Part shown: positions 24,101 to 36,800 of the stretch, one piece after another
Layout of the letters: the number at the start of each line of letters is the position of its first letter
How positions within the stretch are numbered: the stretch's first letter is position 1
DNA from: Anarhynchus alexandrinus
Taxonomy: Eukaryota > Chordata > Aves > Charadriiformes > Charadriidae
Assembly: GCA_008711295.1 (NCBI GenBank)
Contig: VUYV01000158.1
Location: 160,094 to 224,093 of the forward strand
Direction of reading: 5' to 3'
DNA: 64,000 nucleotides
Program-made: the position numbers and the translations under genes
The notes under the pieces: generated by a model
The model's input: the letters and a program-made list of their open reading frames with translations, nothing else
The model's database searches: none
What the model was told of the DNA's origin: nothing

Positions 24101-27100
24101 TATTTCTACTATTCTGTCCTGAAATCAGCCAGGAATTCATCTGAGAAGAGATTCAAGTGTTGTTTTGTTTTTCCCAATGTCACTGTCATTTAATACATAG
24201 GGACAGGTCCCCTAGCAAACATCATCAAGTTGAAAAATGTGTTGTGAAGTGTCAGTGGAAGCATTTTCAGGTCAAAATCCATCAGGGTATTCCCGAAGTA
24301 GCCAGAAATAATGCAGGCTTAAACTCCAAATATGTTAGTGAATCTAAATGGAGTATATGCATTCAGTTGACTAAATCTGTTTGAATTAGTAAAAATATTT
24401 TAATAAAAAGCTACCCACCCAGCTGTCTATTTTATACCTACAAAGACAGCCCCATGACTGCAATACACTAGTACCTCCCAAGTGTTTATAATTTTAGATA
24501 CTACCTTTGTATTTCTTCCTCACCAGAAAAAAGAAACAGATTGAGACAAGTATCTTTATGAACATTTAACTGTAAGTGCGTATTCTGTGTAACCGTGTCT
24601 GGGAAGTCTATGGGAGAAACTAAAGTAAAAAAAGTAATGTTTACGTTTGGCTCTGGAAACAGTGACTTGCCTTCTGTAGGATGAGTCCTGATCTCTCGAT
24701 CTAATTCCAGTTTCAGTGAAAATTAAATCATTTGCATTCAATCAAACAGTTTAGCCAACAGCTTTATGTTCCATGGCAACATAACTTTGACAAGAGGAGA
24801 CTGATTAACTCAGTAAGTAAAGGCTTTCCCACAGAGAAATTTGATTTTCACAAGAGTGACTTGGAATTGGATTCTGCATTCTGCTAAGTGCACTGTTCAG
24901 AGATACAGCCATAGCATCTATTTCACCTTATGTTCAGAAAATAGACTATATTTTACTACTAATCTAAGTTTTTTCCCATACAGCTTCATTCTTTATTATG
25001 CTATAATAAGCAGGCACAGATGCACAGACCGCTGAGAGCCTGTGAGTGTCAAGAGCAGTTAGACACCATATATTGATGATGAGGAGAAAGGAGTGGCTTA
25101 TTCTTAATCAGTTTGTGAAATGTCACACTATCAAGAATACCAGGAAGGCCCGAATAGTGTGTGCTGATTTCTTAGGTAGAGATCAGACGTTCTGAATAAC
25201 GAAGATATAAAGGAGAGGAACATTTTAAGGAACTATCCTGCCAACTAGCTATGCATCAGCTTAGCTTGAATTGCTCTTTAGACATCTTTTCTTTACCCAG
25301 GAGCTCATTCCAGTGAGGAACTGAGATAGGTGAGACACCGTGCTTTTTATGCCTTATGTAAAAAAGATGATGAGTAGGACTGATCTCAGGATTGTTCACA
25401 GTTTAATTTGTGGTGTTGTACTGATTATCTCATAGACCTTGCATGTGAAAAGATTGAGCTTTATAGGAGGGTAACAATCACAAGAGCTTTGGAAAGGTGC
25501 CTTGTACTCAGCTCTGTGTCAATCCATTGTAACTCAGTACCAGGGTTAGAGCTGATAAGAGAAAATTCCAGAGATGCAAAGTCTTGAAAGAAAAAGCAAT
25601 TGCCTTAAATTCTCCCAGCAGCTGTAGCAGTGAAGATGATTGCACATGGTAGAGAAGATAGTAGTTATAAGCAGTCCCGCTCACATGGAAGCGAAAACCT
25701 TCCATATAATATACATTTAATGAATAAGAGGCAAGCAGCAGTGTTGATGTTAGAATGCCGATGTTTCATGCATTCACGTGGTTGTATTCTATACTAGTTG
25801 CACTCTGCAAGTGGGCTTCAGGGAAAGTCATAAAAAGTTGACTGGCATAATTCAATGGTGTTTGGTGATTTTCAGAATACGATCAATGTGCTTAGGTAAG
25901 GTCTACAACAAAGGTTACAAAACAAAACAGTAAGTCACTCTAAAGGTCAGAAATCTCATTCTCTTTGGATAAAGCCTGTAAGGTATTCAACCACCTAGCC
26001 AAAGAAGAGAGTTTGAAAGCCACCATTGCTAAGCAGGTTACTTGAGGGTTCTCAGTCCTCCTTCAGCCAGGCTGGCATTATGCCAGCTTTAATGAAGCAT
26101 AAATCCCATATCCCTCTGAACACTGCTGCTGTCTATGGACTCTGCCAAATTCCAGTATACCCATATCAAGTTTTCCCAGCAACCTTTGTACATCTGTAGA
26201 TTACAGAGAGGCTCTGGCAAATCAAGCATAAGAACAGATTTATTTGTATTCTCTTGATTCCACCCTGTATGTTTGATGTAAGAGACAAAGATGAAAGGTA
26301 TTGCCTTGTTAGGGAAGGTGGATAGCTGCTCTCAGCTCCCAAATGATGAAGTTGTTTTGAGGGAGAATGGGACTTTACATCTCTCTCTAAAAGTTTCCTA
26401 CATTGCGGGGAAATTTTATTACTTCCACCTTCCATTTTCTCTTTTCCTTTTCTGCCTCAAAATAGGTGGAGTACTGGAGCACAGAGTAAAAGATTTTCTC
26501 TCAAAGCAAGTAGACACGACACCGTATAGTCCAATGTTGTCCACACTGCAGTCAGTTAAAAGGTGCTGGATTCCTGTAATGTGATTCCTGTAGGGTGCTC
26601 TGTGGTATTGTGGACTTTTGTGGGCAGTGTATAAAATATGGTTCAACATTGATGAATGGAGTTCAGTTAATAGATATTTCTAGGTTGGATCTTCTTGTGT
26701 TGTGCAAGGTTGTTAGTATTAAGGTATATAGAAAATTCACAAGAAAAGATAAAATATGCAGTAAATTCTCCCATGACTTCCTTTGTTTTAAAATTATTCC
26801 CTTAAAATTATTCCCTTAAAATACTTAAAATTATTAAGTATTTCTTAATGGGGTAAGAATAACCACAGAATTCCCAAATTGTAAATGGATTGGTCCTGCT
26901 TCTAAAAAGCAATGATGGTATATACTGCAAGGTGGAGGCTGAATTTCCTAAGAAAATAAAATCAGCAGACTGACCCCACTGCCTCAAGACAATGCAAATT
27001 TCTACAATTTCTGGGAAGTAAGCAACCTGCTCCTACATCTAGCAAAATGTGAATGCCATTCTAGGTCTTAAGATCAAAAACTGCCAGAGTAAAAGAAATG

Positions 27101-30076
27101 GAATAATGTATTGTAAAAACAACAGTGGCAATCCTCTAAGAACATATAAAAAGTTCATATTTTATAAACAGAAATAGCAGCCTTCCTTTTTCAGTTTTCT
27201 GAATTATATTACAAGATACTGACTTTATGTTTTACCTTACCCAGCTTACTATTTGCAGAAGTCATTGCAGGTTTGCTTTTCACAGCTTTGCTGCAAGCAC
27301 CTTTCAGCCAAACTAGTGGTTAAAGGACTTTCTGGAAGGAAAAGGACCCCTGCTTCTAACATATCTCTGGATGCATCCCTGTGATGTGAAATCAGATCCT
27401 TGGTTATATTATTTTAGAAAAGAAAGAATTCTGAGATTTTTTTCACAGAAGTCTGTTTTCCTCCCACCATTCATTTTAGCAGTTGTCATACTGATGTCTC
27501 AAGGAAAATGGCTATAGCTTTATACATAATCTAGAAGTACAATAATACACTAATGCACTAGTCACTCTGAAAGGACGCTAACGCAGTTCAGAAGTATCAG
27601 GGAAAAAAGTCTCTTTTTTAATGTGGCCACATATATGAAACACAGAAGGCAACTTACTCAAGGCCAGCTATCTGATTTTCAGAACTTCCTGAGGACTTCA
27701 GAATATCTCAAAAGGAGATCTAGAAATCACTGAAGACAATAGGTATTTGGCATCAGTCTCCTGTCTAGGGTAGCCATCCTTACCAAGTAGCTGTCTAAGT
27801 GAATATATTATTAGACAAAACATTTTTTTCCTATTCTCTCATGAGCAGGTTAAATGAACTTGCTGAACTGACAGAAAATGCAGTCAGTCTGGGTTAGCAC
27901 AGTTACCAAATTGTAGAAGCATTAAAAGTAAATGTAGAAGAACAAGCAGTCACAGATGCTAAGAGGCCTTAAATCTGTTAACCGCTGATTTATGCCCTGG
28001 AAAACTCCCAACCACTATCTTAGCCTTTCTTCTGAAATAATAATTAAAATCACAATCACGGATATTCATTAAAACAAATCACCTTGCCTGAAATACCTTC
28101 TCTAAATATACTTCCTCTTTGAGCAAGGAACATGCAGTTATGCATCCATGCTTTCTCTTAACTTGGGGCTTGCTTTCTCCTGAAGCATAGGGATATTACA
28201 GAGAGAAAAAAACCCATTCACCTGGGAAACACAGTAATGCAAAATTATCTAAATTTGCCCTCTGCTGTGTTCCTGGGACAGCCTTCAAAATGGGGCATGG
28301 TTGGAGAGGATAAGAGGTTCAGGGCTATGTTGGGAGTCTTTGTAAAAATTTGAATCTGCTCATAAACCCTCGGAGTGTTCAGGAAGAGCAGAAGCTCAAA
28401 TGATGCTTGACTTCACCAAGTGTGACACCCTGAAGGGTACCACATGCCAACCTGGCACAAGGAGATAAAATTCAAGGCTGGCACATATATCAAACAACAA
28501 AAGTTCCTCATTAGGCAAAGTGTGGGTCTTCCACGCACTACATCTGACTCATTCCTGGAAATGACCTCAAAAAAGAGTTCAGATGGAAGGATCCTTTCAG
28601 CTACTGTGTTACTCAGCAGACTGACTGTGAGATGTGTATTTGCCTGCTGTTTTGTAGCTGAGCCCAGAAGAGTCAGGGAACAGTCAGATGTAATGCGCAA
28701 AAGCTTCTATAACAAGGGGAAAAACAGTATTAGCTAAAGAAAACAATGTGAAAAACAGGGGAAAAAAATCATAAATCAGGAAAACCAGACCAGGTGTTCA
28801 CCCAACCTCCACCTCCAAGCAGGTGGAGGAAAAAAAGGTATGAAAAAAGTACACAGTACTGTAAGAAAAAGAATCACATCCAGTTTATTTCGGAATTAAA
28901 CTAGTCTAAAATGTATTCTGTCCACACATCACATTGTAGGCTTACACACAATCACAAAATAGTTCTCCTTTATATTATTCCCATTAGCAAATGATCATAT
29001 TATCACAGTAATGGTCACAGTCTAAACTGTGACTGGGCTTTTGATTTCCTTCCGCTGTTGAGTTCCCTTTGCCATGCAGTATCAAGTGACTTTTCTAGAA
29101 ATAATTCATTTGAATTCAGGGGAAGATTCACATTCAAGCAGTTAAATAACTTTCTAATCTGTACTGTCCATATAAAACACAGTATTTTTTCCACACCTGG
29201 AATGGTTTTTCTGTAGATTCTTGGTTGCATTCTGGACTTCAAACATTGTTTTGAGTACAGGTCGCCTACCAAAAAGAATCTCTGAGAGGCCCAAGCCATG
29301 AGCTGAGGTCAGTGCAAACGCTTCTTTGGAATTCCCTGAATTTTGCATTCAGCCCTAATGAATGATCTGGTCTGACAAAGGAGCAGACTGAACATGACAA
29401 ATTAGGTTAGAAAAATCTAAGAAAATAGGTTTAAGTTTCATTGTTTAACTGGTTGTTTATTAGCCAGCAGTTCTTACAAATGGATCACATGCAAGTCTTT
29501 CAAAATGTTAGTTTTCTTTTTCATGTTATGCATGGAATTTGATAAATCATTTACTGCAATTAAAGAAACTATTTTGTTATAAAGAATGCAAAAAATCTAG
29601 CTATATATTCCTTTTCCTGCTTCCTTGGTGTTAATTTCCGCTTGCATACCCACTTCAACAGTCATTTTATGTTTATCAAATCTTATTTAAATTATCATTT
29701 TCTTCAAGGGAAGGAATGTCTATTTGTCTATTTTTATAAAGTGTGATATAAGTTCATAGTAATTTTTAAATTCTTTCTTGTAATAATAATAAAAACATCC
29801 ATTGATCTCTGCCATTGATACTAAAAATGTGACATTTTTATTTTGTTTAGCCCAACAGTGGAGAGTGCAGGTTAAAACAGATGGAGATTCCCCAGAGCCA
29901 CAAGAATGTAAAAGGACCCTTGTAATTTATGGCTCAAAGGGCAAAAGCGATGAGCTTCTGCTTTCTCCACAAACCCCAGGATATGTGTGCTTTCTACCCA
30001 GAGCAACAGATGAATTCATTGTAAGTCATAAAGTACTGCACAGAGCTTATTGTGACATTACTCTCTAGCCAAATTT

Positions 30077-30113
<37 letters not shown>

Positions 30114-30821
30114 GNCAAATGACATATTTATTTACAAAGATGGAATGATATAACTTTAGATCTTGGGTCATCTTCTGCTGGTAGTCCTGTTCTACTACAA
30201 CCAGCTGCAGTGTTCTCTTTGAATTTTCAGTACCTTCAAGTGTATGCATCATGGAGAAAAATGGTACCTTTTGTGTAATTTATTGCATTCATCAGCTCAT
30301 CTTGCATTTTTTCTAATTCTCTAAAGATTGCTGAGTTGTGGTTCATACAAAAGGCAGTATGCAATTATTTGAGAATGCAGAAGATGAAGGATCGGACAAT
30401 ATTCCCGGAGGACATAAGTGGACTTTTCTTTCCTTTANATCATTTTCTTCAAGGGAAGGAATGTCTATTTGTCTATTTTTATAAAGTGTGATATAAGTTC
30501 ATAGTAATTTTTAAATTCTTTCTTGTAATAATAATAAAAACATCCATTGATCTCTGCCATTGATACTAAAAATGTGACATTTTTATTTTGTTTAGCCCAA
30601 CAGTGGACAGTGCAGGTTAAAACAGATGGAGATTCCCCAGAGCCACAAGAATGTAAAAGGACCCTTGTAATTTATGGCTCAAAGGGCAAAAGTGATGAGC
30701 TTCTGCTTTCTCCACAAACCCCAGGATATGTGTGCTTTCTACCCAGAGCAACAGATGAATTCATTGTAAGTCATAAAGTACTGCACAGAGCTTTTCGTGA
30801 CATTACTCTCTAGCCAAATTT

Positions 30822-30858
<37 letters not shown>

Positions 30859-33800
30859 GNAAAGGCAGTATACAATTATTTGAGAATGCAGAAGATGAAA
30901 GATTGGACAATATTCCCAGAGGACATAAGTGGACTTTTCTTTCCTTTACTTCAGTCTCTGTAAAGCGGTCTCCACTCTCCCCCAAAATAGTTCCATCTCT
31001 CAGGCCAGCAGGCAGAGATTTTCTGGATAATCACAAATCACAGGAGAACGCATTCACGCATATCAAAGTGTGATGAACCCTGAAGCAATAGCATATACGT
31101 AGCCAGTATTAAAATCAACCCTAACACAGTCCTGACTACCTGCACGCCTGACATGCATCCTGCTGCTTTGAGAGGATTCATCTGAGGCATCTTTTTATTG
31201 TTCAAATTCTGCCCTGGCTTTCTAGGCTAAGTCACTGCAATTCTCTTGATTGGCATGAAGTGCAGCTTCTAGCCAGTGAGATGAAAGAAATAGCTTGCAA
31301 TTCAAGGCAGTTTTATAAAGCTCAGAAATACTTTTCAATGGCTGCAATAAACATTCTGAAAACAATGGCAAAACTCCGTTTAGAAAATGTTGTCAAAGCT
31401 TCTTCATAATGACACGATCCAGGCTGAATTTTTAATTTAAATAACAAGCTAAAGCAATTTAGGAACTTTACAGGGAGTAAATGAAAAGATAAATGGCACT
31501 TGTTAAAGACAAGAAGGCAGCTGCTTATCAGGAAACAGACAGGAAATACACTGAGCAACAAAAGGAGCTTCTTAAGCCATTGACAGAAACTGAAGAGGTC
31601 AATAGAGGCAGAATCTATCTATGGAGCAACCACACCAGCTGGCTGAATTTTGGCAAGTGTCATTCCATAAAGCAGAGCTCTGCTACACCCAACTTGTTGG
31701 TAATTTCCCAAATGACATGTATTCCTTGTTAAGATTGCCTAATTTCTATCACTGAGTATCATGCTAGGAGAAATTAGTACTGGTATGCGTCAGTTGTGGT
31801 TGTCTCTCATAGCGTACTATCCAAGGTACCATACCCATCATAGTGTGCCTCCACCCCAAAATCTTTTAAATGCTTGTTCATTATTTGGGTTGGCTTTGGG
31901 TTAGTGGCTACGTTTCCCCCTTAGCTATTTGTGTCCTTGGTTTTGTTGCTTTGTATGAAGAAGTTAATATTATTTGAGCATTGTTTACTGTGCATGAAAT
32001 TTTCTCTCCTTGCCACATTGCTTACAGTGTTTTACAGCTTTTGTGGCATTCTAAGGAAATCAGAATAGTGGGTCTGATGTAATGGAGCATTTGGGGCTTC
32101 ACAGATGTCTCCATAAATACCTTCATATCTTCTCTATGTGGTTCAGCTAATAAACCCATGTTCTTTTTACTCTCCCTTTCTTTGTTCTTGCTAAGGCTTT
32201 TCAAAAGAATGCAGAAGCTTTGCTCATGTTCTCCCGCTGTAGCAGCAGGCTGGAGGCATGAGCATGATATCACAAGGAGGACAAGCTGTGAATGTCCTTA
32301 GTAATACAGTGCAGTAAAAAGAACAACAGGTTATGTGCTATAAGCAGGTCACATTTTTTTGAAACAGTAAGCTTAATTTTGATCTCAGATACATTTATTG
32401 CACACTGAGGGCAGGAAGGCATGTAAATTCCTGATTTTCCAGGTGCTCTTACACAAATATATGCACAGACGATTGTTTGATCCAAAATATTTCTAAGCAA
32501 CTCCTATGAAAGAACAGGTGTAGTTTAATTGCACTTAGCAAGTGTAAAGAATAAATTGTTAAAAGAGATAAAAAAGCAGCATGCTATCAGCTACAGTTGT
32601 TGGGTTTCAGTGGTCTCAAACATCTGTAGTACAGTGGGTGATCTGCTTAAATAAGAATAAATTTAATTAGAACACCTTAGTGCTAATAAATAAAATGAGG
32701 AATAGGTGAATGTGTCAGTGTTACTGAATCTGCTGGGAGTTCTAGCATTGAAGATAGCATGGCAAGAAACCACGCCATCTCCGATGAACAAACACATTGA
32801 AAAATAACTGGGAAAATGAAAGTAAACTGACAGTGCAGTAGTAGAATTTTTTTTCCTTGATATTCTGGTGATGATAGAAATCAATAATTGATCTCACATG
32901 GAATGAGTAAATTTGTAAAGTATATATATCTTTCTCCCAGCCATCAGGGAGGTGGTGGATTCGCCATCCCTGGAGGTGTTTAAAAAAAGGGTAGATGTGG
33001 TACTTGGGGACATGGTTTAGAAGTGGTTTTGTCAGGGTAGGTTATTGGTTGGACTTGATGATCTTAAAGGTCCCTTCCAACCTCAGGAATTCTGTGATTC
33101 TATGATTCTATCAGTGTTTCTTGGTTACTTACAGAGTAAGCTTGTCAGAACATCCTAGTGTATCATGCACATTCTATTATTACGCAAAGAATCATAAAAT
33201 GCAAAGATATACTGACTGACAGATTGTGGGATTAGAATCCCTAAAACCCCTTTCCAAAGCACCAGCACAGGTAGTACAAAATGAGCAACAGAGCTCTGTG
33301 AGTAGGACTGTTCGTAAATACACAATAAATACAGAATGTATGTTGTGTTAAGGACTATTGGGGTGACAGAAAATTTAAAATCACATAATGCAATACTCCA
33401 TGTGTTTTCCACGGTATGAGATGATGTTCCAAACAAGTAGCAGGATTTCTGGAGTTCATGACAGAAAGCTGTTCAGCTGAATTTTAGGATGTTTTGACCA
33501 CACCCTTTTAACTAGAATCATTTATGCATCTTTTTTTTTTCTTTTTTTTTTTTTACAAGGAAGAGACAAAAAATTTAATGTAAATGTGCACCCAAACAGT
33601 ACATTTTACAAAGCTTTAATTACGTTAGGGTTGATGTTTTTGGAGAAGCCCTGTATGGGTCAAAAAGGAAAAGACTTAAAATATTATGAAATTCACTAAT
33701 CATCTTCATCAGTGACCTGTCTCTGAGAGCTTCAAAAGCCCAGTAGCTTTGCCAGAGCATCCTCTTGTTTATAAGACCTATGCTCTTTCAATCATGTAAT

Positions 33801-36800
33801 TGAAAAAATATTGTGTTGTGTAGTATATGACAAATCACACCCAACTCAGCTCAGATTTCAACTACTGAATATTAAAATTGTTCAGAAGAATAAATGGGGA
33901 AAAATTAATTAGGAAATGATAATCATGACTGAAAAAGAAGGTGAAGTGTCCTCTTTCAAAAATCTGCAAACTTAAAACCAGGATATTCACTGGTTATATA
34001 CTTTGTGATGGATTACTTGTCTGTCTTCGCTTTGAAGGTCATATTACATCAATTAATAGGCATCGATAGAGGGAAAAAACAATTATGGGATCAAAGATAG
34101 GATATCATATTCCAAAGGGAAACTGATTGTATTAAATTGCTCAGAAAAGGATTACAAGAATGATGTAATGGCAATGATCTGGTACAATAATGGATCTGTA
34201 CAGAAAGGCTAATAATGGCCAGAACTAAGGGGGGAAAAAAACCAAAGCCATGCAAAGGGGGGAAATATCTAACACACTCAACTGAAAATAGTTGGTGTTG
34301 TTTAATTCCATGGATCATAGCCAGTATGATTACTAGTGCTTGCTGGTTCAAAGGCAGTCATGGAATTAAGTGAAATTGTGATTCTAGAAACAAAAGGGAA
34401 AATAGTGGCTTTTAAATAGTCTGTCCTGTATTCTGAAATTATTTCCCTATATATATCATCTGTGGATTTCCTACAAGGATTATAACACATGTCTTTATGA
34501 CAATTTAGAAGTTCGGAGAATTGCATATTTGGGTAGCAGAAGACAAAGTAAAAGGTGAGGTACAGCTTGCCTTGTCATACAAAAATAACCAAGTTCTGTG
34601 ATGTTGCAACTCCACGGCATTTAGAATAGTTGTGTGATACAGTCATGAGGTCCATCTACAAGAAAGGAAATCTCCAGGCAGTAATTTTATAAGTCAGTAG
34701 TCTGATTCTGAAAGAGAAGAAGCAGTGATTTTCTTGCCCGTGAAGGAACTGTAGTTCAGATCGGTGAAGAACCTGTGCATTCTTCTCCCACTGAACCCAA
34801 ACAATTACCATTAAGTTTAATGAGATGAATGCATATTTCAGAATTAGATCACAGTCCACCATAGCTAATGATATCCTTTGCAGCATACACAGCATGAATG
34901 AAAGACTCTTGTCATGAAATTCTACCCACGTATTTCCCTTCTCATGGCGTAACATAACCCCCACCCTCACAAGGGCATCGTAGTCTGGGACAGCCTTAAG
35001 TTCTGTATGCACGATGGCATACAGACAGGCAGGGCAGGCTAGACCTGGAGAGAGGACAAGTCTGGTGCCCTCTTCTTCAGTGTAAAGCTACTGCTGTGTG
35101 TGGCCTTTGTGGGTACTGTGGAGTTACAGTTCAGGAGCTGAGAGATTCCCTGCAGCCTCAGGACTGTTATACAGACAGTGGGAAGGATTTCTTCCCTGGT
35201 CATTAAAGAGCAATGCCTTGAATCTTGAACTTTTGTAGGAGTGGCATGGCAACCACTTATAACACTTACCTTAGGATATTCAGACTGGAAGGGATCTTCT
35301 AAGTCATCAAGTGCAATCCCTTCCTACCATAAGCCTCTTTTCATAAGTTCTACGTCATAAACAGTTCAAGCTCCTGTAAAATTATTTTGGCAGGTTGTTT
35401 TCTTTTCAGTTCACTGTTCCTCTTCACAATCTGATGCTTTACTATTTCTTATCTGCATAACAGTTATTAATGAGAGTGGCTAACTCTTTCCCAAAATGAC
35501 AAAATCACACTTTTTATATGGTTTATATGGTAAGAATAAGAATAAGAATAGAATAAGGTATCTTTTACTTCCCTACATGTATGTGTCCACTGTGCACAGG
35601 CACACGAACTAGCTTTAAGCAAGCTAAGTCAGCAGTGAAGGGCTGTCAAGTGCAGAGCTCTTTTGAGAAGCACAATAAATTAATCTAGTAGGAGCTTTGC
35701 ACTCTGTTTTAGAAGCCAGTCTGCTGGTGATGCTGCTGGTCCCAGAGCATGATTGTGTAAGACTAACTTCAGTTTCTTACTGTGCTGCTACTGGGTGCCC
35801 AAAGGATTTATTTGCTGGCTACAGTCACCAAAGCTTATGTTATGACTGGTCTGGAAAAAAAAAAAGGAATATGAGAGAAGAACAAGGCCACAGGCAACAT
35901 TTTCTGTTTTGATCCTTCTTAAAAATAATTGTTACCTTTTTAACATAATAGTTCTGCCTTGTTTCACTTGAAAATCGCTTCTCACAGTGTCTTTCTTGGA
36001 GTTGCCCAGTGAAAGGCTGCAGCACTTCTGTTCAGAAGAGTTATCATGCAGTGGTTAATGTCATGCAGATCATTAGCGCTTGATGCAGTTTAATCACCTC
36101 AGTTCCCGCAGCCCTAGGTTGGATGGTTTAACCAGATCTCACGAAAGCCCGCAATCAGCAACCAGATATTGAATTTCCTATACGTAGTATGGGCCTGTGT
36201 CCTACAGAGTTATTTCTGCAACATTCATGATTTACTTTTATGCAGAAATAACCCTTCTCTTTTCCAAAGAATTGGTTATGAAGTAATTTCATGTTCTAAA
36301 TCCAATCATTTTGCAAATGAGAATTTAGTTAAAACTTTCTAGGCTCATGGTAATTATCATTAATTTTAATACTGCACTCAACTGCTTGTATCAGAACCTT
36401 TAATTGAAAGTTAATGCTGCCCTTAACCAGCATGGTCAAAGCTTTACATGTTAGCTTTTGTCTAAAGAGCTTAAATGCACAGCTGTTTCTAATTTTAACC
36501 TAGACTCACCCTAATGATAGAGTATCATGCTTACAATACTAGTAAGGGAAAAGAGGAAAATAAGGGAGGAAATCTCACCCATGATCCTACCATGTAAAAG
36601 AGAATGATTGGTTCCCTCATCACACTTATCCCAGCCTTCAATTCAGCCTTTCCATTATTTGATGTTAAGTTCAGGAATTCTACACTGTTTGAGAAAATCT
36701 CTGTAAGTGAACCAACCCTGACAGTACGCTCTTCCTCGTGATATTTGTTGCAGGTTGAGACTGGAGATCTGGGACGTGTATACAAGATTCGGGTCAGTTG

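Larger units (their letters stand above)
30949..36753 (+). other. Intron between the two PLAT C halves
   Basis: 5.8 kb. Contains a clear CR1 3' end (32941-33111), a CR1 remnant in the opposite orientation (about 35274-35330), a T-rich run near 33530 and an aataag-type short tandem at 35531-35558. No additional exon supported. Confidence 0.7.

Noticed and set aside
34656..35012. Minus-strand 118-codon frame
   Set aside because: No recognised motif or splice context; the length is within chance in 64 kb.
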